Below, piece by piece: positions 38,330 to 44,630 of a DNA stretch of 44,631 nt. The position numbers and the translations under genes are program-made. Source of the DNA: VGJV01 sp964646415 (GTDB lineage Bacteria; Patescibacteriota; Minisyncoccia; UBA6257; 2-01-FULL-56-20); assembly GCA_964646415.1 (NCBI GenBank), contig CAZYEL010000008.1, positions 1 through 44,631 of the forward strand. The letters run 5' to 3'. Under the pieces are notes generated by a model. The model was not told where the DNA came from. It made no database searches and saw only the letters and a program-made list of their open reading frames with translations. The stretch's first letter is position 1; every line of letters begins with the position of its first letter.

Positions 38330-40132
38330 ATGGATAGCGAAACGCGACAGTGCCAGGCTTGCAAGCAAGCATTTCAAATAGACGCTGAGGATTTTGCGTT
38401 CTACGAGAAGGCGAAAGTCCCGCCGCCTACTTTTTGCTGGAAGTGTCGGCTCGCGCGGCGGCTCCAGTGGCGAAATGAGAAGTCGCTCTACAAGCGGGCG
38501 TGTGATTTATGCAAAAAGAATGTGATTTCGATGTATAGGCCTGCCTCGCCGGCAGGCGGGCCTGGTTCCTCTTTCCCGGTCTATTGCCATGATTGCTGGT
38601 GGTCGGATAATTGGGATCCTACGAAATACGGCAGAGATTATGATTTCGGGGTGCCGTTTTTTGAGCAGTTCAGGCGGTTGCAGAACACCGTGCCGAAACC
38701 CGCGACGTATGCGACGGGGAATGTAAATAGCGAATACTGCAACTACACCGCGCATATGAAAGGCGGCTACCTCATGTTCGGGAGCTGGTTTTCGGAGAAT
38801 TGCGGCTACGGGCAGACGGTGCTCGAAAGCAAAGACTGCTGGGACTGCCTTTTTCTCCGCAGCTCGGAGCTTTGCCTCGGTTCGATTGACTGCGGCAAGT
38901 GCTACCAGACGCATTTCAGCCAGAAGTGCTCGGACTGCGCCGACTCCGCTTTTCTCTATGACTGTCGGAATTGCCAGAACTGCCTTTTCAGCTGGAATCT
39001 CCGCGGACAGAGTTATTGCGTGTGGAACAAAAAAGTATCGAAAGAAGAATTCGAGAAAGTAAAGAAAGAGACGATGAGCTCGCGCGCGGCGCTTGAGAAG
39101 GCGGCGGCTGATTTCCGTAAGGCAGTTCGTGAGCAGGCATTGCACAAGTTTATGACCGGCGAGCGGAATCAGAACGTGTCGGGTGAATTCATCTACAACT
39201 CAAAAAACATCAAAAAGTCCTACTACATCCACGACGGGCAGGACGAGAAATATGCCGTGCGCGGCGGAAAGGGGCAGAAGGACGCGATGGACGTCTTCGG
39301 CGTGCATGCGGGGGAGCTTGCCTATGAGTGCAATAACATTGATTTCTCCTCGCGGGCGCTCTTCTCCATCAACGGAGAGAATCACTTGAATACGGAGTAT
39401 CTTACGGATTCTTTCAACATGAAAAACTCTTTCGGGTGCATCTCCATACGCGGGAAGGAGTATTGTATTTTGAACAAGCAGTATTCGAAGGACGAGTATG
39501 AAAATATGAGGACGAAAATAATCGCGCAGATGAATTCTATGCCGTATACCGACAGGAAGGGGCGGGTCTATAAGTATGGTGAGCTTTTCCCGATTGAGAT
39601 TATCCCGCACAATTATAATGAAACGCTCGCGCAGGATTATGTGCCGACTACTGAAGAACGCGCCTCGGTATTAGGGTATGGCTGGCAGCAAGTGGAAGAG
39701 AAGGGCTACAATCCCACGAAAACTGCAAAGGATTTGCCGGATACGATCGCGCAAATGGACGACTCGATCTTGAACGAAATTATCCTCTGCGAAGCGTGGG
39801 AAGTGGATAAGAAAAAAGCGCAGGAGCATGGGTGTACGAAAGCATTCCGTATTAGTGCAAACGAACTCGCCATCTACCGGAAGTGGGGAGTGCCCTTGCC
39901 GCACAAATGCCCGAACACGCGAATGTTTGAGAAATGGCAGATGAGGAACCTTATCGACTTATACCCCCGCCGTTGCATGTGTAATGACCAGTCATCAATA
40001 AACAAGCACCAGAACACCGTGAAACATTCTCACGGGGATGCTCATTGCCCGAATGAATTCGAGACGAGCTACGCACCGGAGAGGTCGGAAATTGTATATT
40101 GTGAAAGTTGCTACCAATCAGAAATAGCTTAG
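38330..40132 (+). CDS. Large Cys-rich zinc-ribbon protein, paralogue 5
   Basis: 600 aa, 32 Cys. Ribbon 1 is CQAC...CWKC, then RLARRLQWRNEK. Ribbon 2 is CDLC...CHDC, but with about ten extra residues (ASPAGGPGSS) before FPVYC, encoded by a GC-rich hairpin repeat. The first half ends CLFSWNLRGQSYCVWNKK. The second half is poorer in Cys and ends FGCISIRGKEYCILNKQ. The late ribbon is altered (C-x14-C and CPNT in place of CPDC), so it probably no longer binds zinc in the usual way. The tail is HSHGDAHC, then YAPERSEIVYCESCYQSEIA. Function unknown. An exported protein gene follows after 46 nt. Confidence 0.85.
   Translation: MDSETRQCQACKQAFQIDAEDFAFYEKAKVPPPTFCWKCRLARRLQWRNEKSLYKRACDLCKKNVISMYRPASPAGGPGSSFPVYCHDCWWSDNWDPTKYGRDYDFGVPFFEQFRRLQNTVPKPATYATGNVNSEYCNYTAHMKGGYLMFGSWFSENCGYGQTVLESKDCWDCLFLRSSELCLGSIDCGKCYQTHFSQKCSDCADSAFLYDCRNCQNCLFSWNLRGQSYCVWNKKVSKEEFEKVKKETMSSRAALEKAAADFRKAVREQALHKFMTGERNQNVSGEFIYNSKNIKKSYYIHDGQDEKYAVRGGKGQKDAMDVFGVHAGELAYECNNIDFSSRALFSINGENHLNTEYLTDSFNMKNSFGCISIRGKEYCILNKQYSKDEYENMRTKIIAQMNSMPYTDRKGRVYKYGELFPIEIIPHNYNETLAQDYVPTTEERASVLGYGWQQVEEKGYNPTKTAKDLPDTIAQMDDSILNEIILCEAWEVDKKKAQEHGCTKAFRISANELAIYRKWGVPLPHKCPNTRMFEKWQMRNLIDLYPRRCMCNDQSSINKHQNTVKHSHGDAHCPNEFETSYAPERSEIVYCESCYQSEIA
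38539..38557 (+). repeat. Hairpin repeat inserted in paralogue 5
   Basis: GCCTGCC and GGCAGGC around TCGCC, with a further GGGCC just after. It encodes the P/A/G residues between the two halves of the second zinc ribbon, absent in paralogues 1 and 4. Confidence 0.7.
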
Positions 40133-40178
40133 TAGATTTCCGTTCGCGGATTCGCTTGAAAGGTGGTAAGTTATAACG

Positions 40179-41183
40179 ATGCGTAAAGTTCTCTTTCCTT
40201 CAATTATTGTGGTGGTAGCAATTGCGTTCTATGCCGCCAGTTCTATGAATATCTTCAATTTATTTAAGAAAGTTGATCAGCAGCAGGATGTTTTGGGATT
40301 GGAAATATTTTCCCAGAGCGAGTACAGCGATTTTATTGGTCTGGTGAAGCGCGATTTACAGAGTCGCGGTTTTGTCGTTGGGGACACGAAAGACGGTTTT
40401 CTTGCAGTAAAAAAGCAGGGGAAAGATGAAAGCTTCGGATTGATCAATGTTGCTCAGCAATGTAAATTGGCAAAAAAGGAAGAATGGCCAGCGATTATAA
40501 AAAACCATTTCGACACACTCTCGAAATCAGAGGGCGATGATCAAGAGTTATTGAAAAGTATAACTAACTTCGATAAAATCAGAGGTTTTCTTGCCGTTCA
40601 ACTTTATCCCGATGATTACTTGAATGCAGTGGGTAAAATGAAGGAGGAAGTCATCATGAGGAGTGAAATTCCCACGGTAAACGACACTCTTGTGTTTGAT
40701 CTCGTAAATTCAATTAGGCCAGTTAAAATTTCCGAATCAGAGGCATGGGGTAAGTCAAATGATGAATTATTTGCAATTGCTTTGGAAAACACTTTTAAGA
40801 AAATAAAACCGGAAATAATTGAACAGCAAACCGAGGGAGGGAAAGTGACTTTTATTACATCGGATAGTTTCCTCACTTCTGTCTTGGTTCTAAACCTTAA
40901 AAAATTCAGCCAATGTATCGGCATACACGGCTCTTTGGTGGCAATACCGACTCGGGGCGTGATTATGTGCTACCCGATTGAAAACTTAGGTCTGACCAAG
41001 ATAATTTCAGGCTATATACTTTTTGCATCAAAGCTGTATACCGAGGGTCCAGGATCGCTGAGCTCCAAAGTATATTGGTATAAAGATGGTAATTTTATGA
41101 ATCTCCCATATTCTCTCACCACGGAGAAGATTGATTTCACTCCGCCGAAAGGTTTTGTTGATATGCTCAATACATTGAAATAA
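40179..41183 (+). CDS. Membrane-anchored or exported protein, DUF1444-like
   Basis: 334 aa. The N-terminal segment LFPSIIVVVAIAFYAASSM is a membrane anchor or signal segment without a clear cleavage site. The rest is soluble and has no Cys motif. GFLAVKKQGKDESFGLINVA, GFLAVQLYPDDYL and DTLVFDLVNSIRP recall the DUF1444/YtpQ group, but the match is by eye and weak. Codon use is more AT-rich than in the zinc-ribbon genes, which fits the start of an accessory region. It stands 46 nt after paralogue 5. No function can be assigned. Confidence 0.6.
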   Translation: MRKVLFPSIIVVVAIAFYAASSMNIFNLFKKVDQQQDVLGLEIFSQSEYSDFIGLVKRDLQSRGFVVGDTKDGFLAVKKQGKDESFGLINVAQQCKLAKKEEWPAIIKNHFDTLSKSEGDDQELLKSITNFDKIRGFLAVQLYPDDYLNAVGKMKEEVIMRSEIPTVNDTLVFDLVNSIRPVKISESEAWGKSNDELFAIALENTFKKIKPEIIEQQTEGGKVTFITSDSFLTSVLVLNLKKFSQCIGIHGSLVAIPTRGVIMCYPIENLGLTKIISGYILFASKLYTEGPGSLSSKVYWYKDGNFMNLPYSLTTEKIDFTPPKGFVDMLNTLK

Positions 41184-41201
41184 GTCGGAGATATTTCAGT
41201 C

Positions 41202-41261
41202 ATGCGCACCATATTTATTTTCCACGGCACGGATGGATATTTGCAGGAAAAAGATAGATAA
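41202..41261 (+). pseudogene. Decayed 5' end of an alpha/beta hydrolase gene (copy 1)
   Basis: MRTIFIFHGTDGYLQEKDR then stop. The first 13 residues match copy 2 at 41766 and the start of RBBP9/YdeN-like hydrolases (I-x-HGT-G). Nothing of the rest of the gene remains. It lies just upstream of the RelBE-type pair. Confidence 0.6.
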
Positions 41262-41298
41262 ACTTGCGTACATGGGAGGTATTGTATAGGATAAAAAC

Positions 41299-41535
41299 AT
41301 GACCACCGTTGTTATCCAAAAAGGGAAAGTACAAAAGGGAGAATTTGTCCTTGTGCCGAAGCGCGAGTATGAGGAGCTCGTAACGATTTGTAAGGCCATA
41401 CGACTTGTGCAACCGACTGCGTCAGAAAAGCGCGCGATAGCCAACGGCAAAAAAGAGTTGCGGAGCGGGAAGTTTTTTACGCTTGATGAACTCGATTCCT
41501 ATGTGGACCGTGCGCGTACCCGTACGCGTCGCTAA
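41299..41535 (+). CDS. Antitoxin of a RelBE/ParDE-type pair
   Basis: 78 aa. The N-terminal part, VVIQKGKVQKGEFVLVPKREYEELVTI, contains the P-x-x-EYE-x-L pattern common in small antitoxins. A linker (SEKRAIANGKKELRSGKFFTL) and a C-terminal helix rich in Arg follow (DELDSYVDRARTRTRR). It overlaps the toxin start by 35 nt, the usual arrangement. I expect it to bind the toxin and, together with it, the promoter. Confidence 0.75.
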   Translation: MTTVVIQKGKVQKGEFVLVPKREYEELVTICKAIRLVQPTASEKRAIANGKKELRSGKFFTLDELDSYVDRARTRTRR

Positions 41536-41755
41536 AATATTAGTGAAGCTTCCGCGGCAAGACGAAGTGCGCCTCGGCGCCGCACTCCGGGAGTTTGAGG
41601 TTAATCCATGGCATGGAGATGTTGTAAAGCTTGAGGGAGAACCAAATAGTTGGCGTCGCCGTATTGGGAACTATCGCGTGTTCTATTCGGTGTGGCAGGA
41701 GAAGCGTTTGGTCGAGATAACTTATATAAAACGGCGCACAAGTGCCACATATTGA
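41501..41755 (+). CDS. RelE/ParE-family toxin
   Basis: 84 aa from the ATG at 41501; ATG at 41486 or TTG at 41483 are alternatives. VPVRVAKILVKLPRQDEVRLGAALREFEVNP, then VKLEGEPNSWRRRIGNYRVFYSVWQEKRLVEITYIKRR, is the RelE/ParE fold, with the RRRIGNYR strand and the final ITYIKRR typical of the family. RelE members cut mRNA on the ribosome; ParE members inhibit gyrase; the sequence does not decide. It overlaps the antitoxin and is flanked on both sides by fragments of one hydrolase gene. Confidence 0.85.
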   Translation: MWTVRVPVRVAKILVKLPRQDEVRLGAALREFEVNPWHGDVVKLEGEPNSWRRRIGNYRVFYSVWQEKRLVEITYIKRRTSATY

Positions 41756-41765
41756 GAATAAATCC

Positions 41766-41894
41766 ATGCGCAACGTATTTATTTTCCACGGCACCGAGGG
41801 GTACCCCGAAGAGAACTGGTTTCCGTGGCTGAAAGAAAAATTGGAAGCGGTGGGGATTTCTAACGGAATTGAAACATTATCTCGGGAGTGCTAA
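41766..41894 (+). pseudogene. Decayed 5' end of an alpha/beta hydrolase gene (copy 2)
   Basis: 42 codons: MRNVFIFHGTEGYPEENWFP, then WLKEKLEAVGI, then SNGIETLSREC and stop. The first 31 residues fit the N terminus of RBBP9/YdeN-like hydrolases (HGT-G-x-P-x-x-NW-x-PWLK). The rest of the gene is gone. It starts 11 bases after the toxin stop. Confidence 0.7.
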
Positions 41895-41903
41895 CATTAA
41901 AGT

Positions 41904-42080
41904 ATGAAACCAAGGAATGGGAAAATAGTGCATTACGACAAGGAAATCGACGTACTCGCGGTCTATCTGTCGCGCGGGCGCGCGGAGGAACTTGCCGAGA
42001 TTGCGCCCGGCATTTCGGTGGAACTCGGTTCTGCGGGAAATGTGGTGGGATTCGAGATTCTGAACGCATCGAAGGTGTAA
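41904..42080 (+). CDS. DUF2283 family small protein
   Basis: 58 aa. MKPRNGKIVHYDKEIDVLAV, then LAEIAPGISVELGSAGNVVG, then FEILNASKV, follows the DUF2283 pattern (YD-x-E-x-D-x-L near the start, then D/G-x-G-x-x-VG-x-EIL-x-AS at the end). The family is widespread and of unknown function, often near toxin-antitoxin genes. It is too short for most gene finders. It starts 9 nt after the hydrolase remnant and ends 7 nt before the next antitoxin-like gene. Confidence 0.8.
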   Translation: MKPRNGKIVHYDKEIDVLAVYLSRGRAEELAEIAPGISVELGSAGNVVGFEILNASKV

Positions 42081-42087
42081 TATCATT

Positions 42088-42294
42088 ATGGCAACGATAA
42101 CTGTTCCGAAAAAGAAATATGAACAATTGGAGCGTAAAGCTGCGCTGTATAATCGCCTGTTGGAGCGGGCAGAAAAGCGGTTTCCGATAGAACTTTACTC
42201 GGACGAACGAATGAAGCAGTTTTTGAAGGAGGATGCCGTATCGCCGCGCGCGCGAAGGACGATAGGAAAGCTTCTTGCCTCGCGCTCACGATGA
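42088..42294 (+). CDS. Antitoxin-like protein paired with the PIN toxin
   Basis: 68 aa. MATITVPKKKYEQLERKAAL is the kind of N terminus seen in VapB- or Phd-like antitoxins. A helical and basic stretch follows (RLLERAEKRFPIELYSDE and ARRTIGKLLASRSR). The stop overlaps the toxin ATG by four bases (ATGA), so translation is coupled. The family assignment rests mostly on the partner. Confidence 0.7.
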   Translation: MATITVPKKKYEQLERKAALYNRLLERAEKRFPIELYSDERMKQFLKEDAVSPRARRTIGKLLASRSR

Positions 42295-42752
42295 GTGTCC
42301 CCGCACTCTTTCTCGACGCAAACATTTTTGTGGCTGCAGCCGCATCTCCGCGCGGCGGCTCTCGCTTGCTCTTTGATCTCGCCCGTGCGGGTCGCGTAAA
42401 GATTATCACGACAGCGCATGCGTTACGGGAAGCAGATAGGAACATTACGCGGAAACTCGCGGCGCCAGCATACCGAATCTACGAAGAGATTTTGCTCGAA
42501 GTTCCGCCTTCACTTCAAGCGCTTGAGGGGATTACACATGCACATGTTGCGTTCGCGGAGCGCCTTGTGCCGCCGAAAGATGTCCCTATTCTTCTCGGTG
42601 CTCTTGCGAGCGGATGTGAGTTCCTCATTACGCTTGACCGCAAGGATTTCTTGGAAAACAAGAACCTTCTTCAAGCGCCCCTTTCCTTTATCATTACAAC
42701 ACCCGGAAGGTTTATAGAAACATTTGCGCGGCAGGAGCACTTTCTCGATTAA
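42291..42752 (+). CDS. PIN-domain toxin (VapC-like ribonuclease)
   Basis: 153 aa. Acidic active-site residues are visible in LFLDANIFVAAA (first Asp), HALREADRNI (Glu), and KDVPILLGALASGCEFLITLDRKDF (the last two Asp). This gives the usual PIN quartet. PIN toxins cut tRNA or rRNA. The C-terminal LSFIITTPGRFIETF is also typical. Coupled to the antitoxin-like gene by ATGA, and 7 nt before the pyrophosphatase-like ATG. Confidence 0.87.
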   Translation: MSVPALFLDANIFVAAAASPRGGSRLLFDLARAGRVKIITTAHALREADRNITRKLAAPAYRIYEEILLEVPPSLQALEGITHAHVAFAERLVPPKDVPILLGALASGCEFLITLDRKDFLENKNLLQAPLSFIITTPGRFIETFARQEHFLD

Positions 42753-42759
42753 GAATAGT

Positions 42760-43134
42760 ATGCAACTCACCGACCTCGAAATCGTTATAGAAAATAAACG
42801 CGGGACGTATAAGAAATTCGCGGACTCGCTTGAGGAGTATCCGATTTTGGGTGTTACGTTTCCCACGGAGTATGGCTACATCAAAGGGTATGCGAGCGAG
42901 GATGGGCACGATTTGGATGTGTTCGTGGGGAGCGGGAAGCTCGTGGGATTTATAAAAATGAAGCGGGATGACTTTCCGAGTGGTATCGAGACAAAGACCT
43001 TTCTCAATGTTTCCGAAAAGGAATTGGAGGAAATCAAAAAAGCATGCGCCCCGGTGCTTGGCGACGTGAAGATTTTCGCGGAAGAAAAGGAATTTTTGGA
43101 GTACGTCCAGCGATTCAAGAGCAAAAAGCAATAA
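42760..43134 (+). CDS. Inorganic pyrophosphatase-like protein (divergent, short)
   Basis: 124 aa from the ATG at 42760; the frame is open 12 codons upstream into the PIN gene. IENKRGTYKKFADSLEEYPI, then LGVTFPTEYGYIKGYASEDGHDLDVFVGSG, matches family I pyrophosphatases (K, EYGYI, DGDPLDV). The later acidic pair (D-x-x-x-D-x-K before the family's VPV region) is not seen, and the protein is shorter than the usual 165-175 aa. It may be an unusual pyrophosphatase or a relative with another substrate. A palindrome and a terminator follow. Confidence 0.7.
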   Translation: MQLTDLEIVIENKRGTYKKFADSLEEYPILGVTFPTEYGYIKGYASEDGHDLDVFVGSGKLVGFIKMKRDDFPSGIETKTFLNVSEKELEEIKKACAPVLGDVKIFAEEKEFLEYVQRFKSKKQ

Positions 43135-43158
43135 TTCTGCAGTGGGATTTCTCAATCT

Positions 43159-43194
43159 CCTCATTCCACCATTCGCGCGAATGGTGGAATGAGG
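43159..43194. repeat. Perfect 36-bp palindrome with ATTCGCGCGAAT core
   Basis: The arm CCTCATTCCACC leads into the core ATTCGCGCGAAT and the exact complement. It begins 24 bases after the pyrophosphatase stop. No T-run follows; a separate terminator lies at 43213. It has the same core as the palindromes at 7291, 37734 and 38058, with unrelated arms. Confidence 0.88.
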
Positions 43195-43212
43195 GTGGTA
43201 TGAAAAGTTCGA

Positions 43213-43246
43213 ACGCCATCCTTGTTCGGGATGGCGTCGTTGTTTT
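43213..43246 (+). terminator. Rho-independent terminator after the pyrophosphatase-like gene
   Basis: ACGCCATCC (43213-43221) and GGATGGCGT (43229-43237) form a 9-bp stem with loop TTGTTCG. CGTTGTTTT follows. Confidence 0.75.
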
Positions 43247-43298
43247 AAGTTCACGGTTGGTTGAAAACCGGGTGGGTATACCACCATTTGGAGTCGGC

Positions 43299-44489
43299 CT
43301 AGTGCTGGTGTTCGGAACCTTTCGGCAACCCTTCTTCAGGAAGGCGCTCCAGGTTCACGATTGTCCAATGCACATGCACGGTTTTAGGGTGGTTTGGGTC
43401 ATCCCCCTTGCCGGGCGGCCTGCGCCAGTGGGCTTCTCGATAATGAACCGGAAGCTGTTTGAGCGAACGCACTCCGTCCACCCGTACCTTCCTGAATATT
43501 TCTTCTTCGAGGTGGGAAAGATTGCGAACGGTTTTGACCTCACACACCTCCGCCTCGTCGACAATCGTCGTCGGGTCGAACGTGGGAGGAATTTCCGGTT
43601 TCGGATGCGGCGTCCAACTGCTTCGCGCACATTGCTTGTTCGGCGCCATCTGAAGATAGAGACAGAGTCCTATCACTAGGCGCAGAATCGACTCAAACAC
43701 TTCCGGTAACGGGATTTCCTCGGTGGGTTTGCCTCCGTCGCGATGCAGTGTGGTAGGTCGGCGGAAGGAGGTGAGCACTTCCTCACCGCTTAACTGATGC
43801 TCCCACACGAAGAGGATATTGGTGAATCCCGCGTCCCTCTTCCGTTCCGCTTCATCGAGATATTCATCCAACCGCCGATGAGCCTTATTCCACCTACGCT
43901 CCTGAAGCAATTTGAGAATCGCGAAACGCTTTTTAGGCGTGACCCACGGAACTTGGTCGAACGTGCTTTCGAAGATGCGGATTATCAGCCCCTTCTTCCC
44001 CTGATTATCCTGGAAATCTTGGGGTTGACTCACCAGGACACATCGGAATTCCCGTTTCTTGTCATCAAGCACGGGAATCGGCAAGGTAAGCGCAAAGGAG
44101 GGAAACGGCCAGGTTATATCGTTCCAGCGAACTCCTTTAAGCGACGTAATCTCCAAAAATTTCTGGAGCTCTTCGGTCACCGCGTATACTCGCCGCGATG
44201 TTTGGCTCCAGTTGTGAAGTTCCATCGGAAGAAACGCGTAGAAGGGGCCGGCGATTCCTATTCGTTCGGCAACCTCATGAGGACCGAAGAAACGGTCAGC
44301 GTCGAATTCCGGCGTTCGCGACAAGAGAAACTTTCGGAAAAGGTGGCCGTACTTAATCGGTCCCTCGTTTGGCAAGGTTGCCCCGCCCGGCGCTTTATTC
44401 TTCAATAGAGTAGCGGCAACGCTAGTGGAAAAGCATATGCTTTCCCAGACACGTAGCGCCCATTCGAGACATTCTGACGGATTTTTCAT
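43299..44489 (-). CDS. Unrecognised 396-aa protein
   Basis: Soluble, no signal peptide, one moderately hydrophobic segment (FESILRLVIGLCLYLQMAP, about residues 285-300). The N-terminal half (LEWALRVWESICFSTSVAAT, GIAGPFYAFLPMELHNW, DQVPWVTPKKRFAILKLLQE) shows no known motif. The C-terminal 60 residues are rich in His, Arg and Pro (LPVHYREAHWRRPPGKG, then HPKTVHVHWTIVNLERLPEE) and could bind nucleic acid. This kind of H-x-R-x-x-HWRR end occurs in plasmid- and phage-borne hypothetical proteins, but I cannot name a family. It is the last gene before the terminal repeat and transcribes towards the palindrome and terminator region. Confidence 0.65.
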   Translation of the reverse strand: MKNPSECLEWALRVWESICFSTSVAATLLKNKAPGGATLPNEGPIKYGHLFRKFLLSRTPEFDADRFFGPHEVAERIGIAGPFYAFLPMELHNWSQTSRRVYAVTEELQKFLEITSLKGVRWNDITWPFPSFALTLPIPVLDDKKREFRCVLVSQPQDFQDNQGKKGLIIRIFESTFDQVPWVTPKKRFAILKLLQERRWNKAHRRLDEYLDEAERKRDAGFTNILFVWEHQLSGEEVLTSFRRPTTLHRDGGKPTEEIPLPEVFESILRLVIGLCLYLQMAPNKQCARSSWTPHPKPEIPPTFDPTTIVDEAEVCEVKTVRNLSHLEEEIFRKVRVDGVRSLKQLPVHYREAHWRRPPGKGDDPNHPKTVHVHWTIVNLERLPEEGLPKGSEHQH

Positions 44490-44524
44490 AGCATTTTTCT
44501 TTCATTTTGAGTGTTGAATAGTTA

Positions 44525-44629
44525 TCAAAAAAGCGATGCAAAATTATAGAATATGGCAGTATATTCGTCAATGTTTTCGTAATGTCCCAGCACCTTGGAA
44601 ACACCTGCATGTTCAGACAGGTATCCTTC
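44525..44629 (-). pseudogene. Partial reading frame entering from the right edge
   Basis: On the minus strand the edge opens EGYLSEHAGVSKVLGHY, identical to the left edge, then ENIDEYTAIFYNFASLF and stop (TGA at 44527-44525). It is the 3' end of a gene cut by the contig edge. The next residues differ from the left copy but keep the ID dipeptide in register. Confidence 0.45.
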
Positions 44630-44630
44630 C
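44578..44630. repeat. Right copy of 53-bp terminal inverted repeat
   Basis: Exact reverse complement of bases 1-53, one base inside the right edge. Confidence 0.85.

Noticed and set aside
26986..40132. CRISPR-like or tandem-repeat DNA in the zinc-ribbon region
   Set aside because: The similarity is between whole genes at protein level; no regularly spaced short repeats are present.
43299..44489. Anti-CRISPR of the AcrVA2 type
   Set aside because: The basic HWRR-type tail brought it to mind, but I cannot establish homology from sequence alone and no CRISPR system is in the window.
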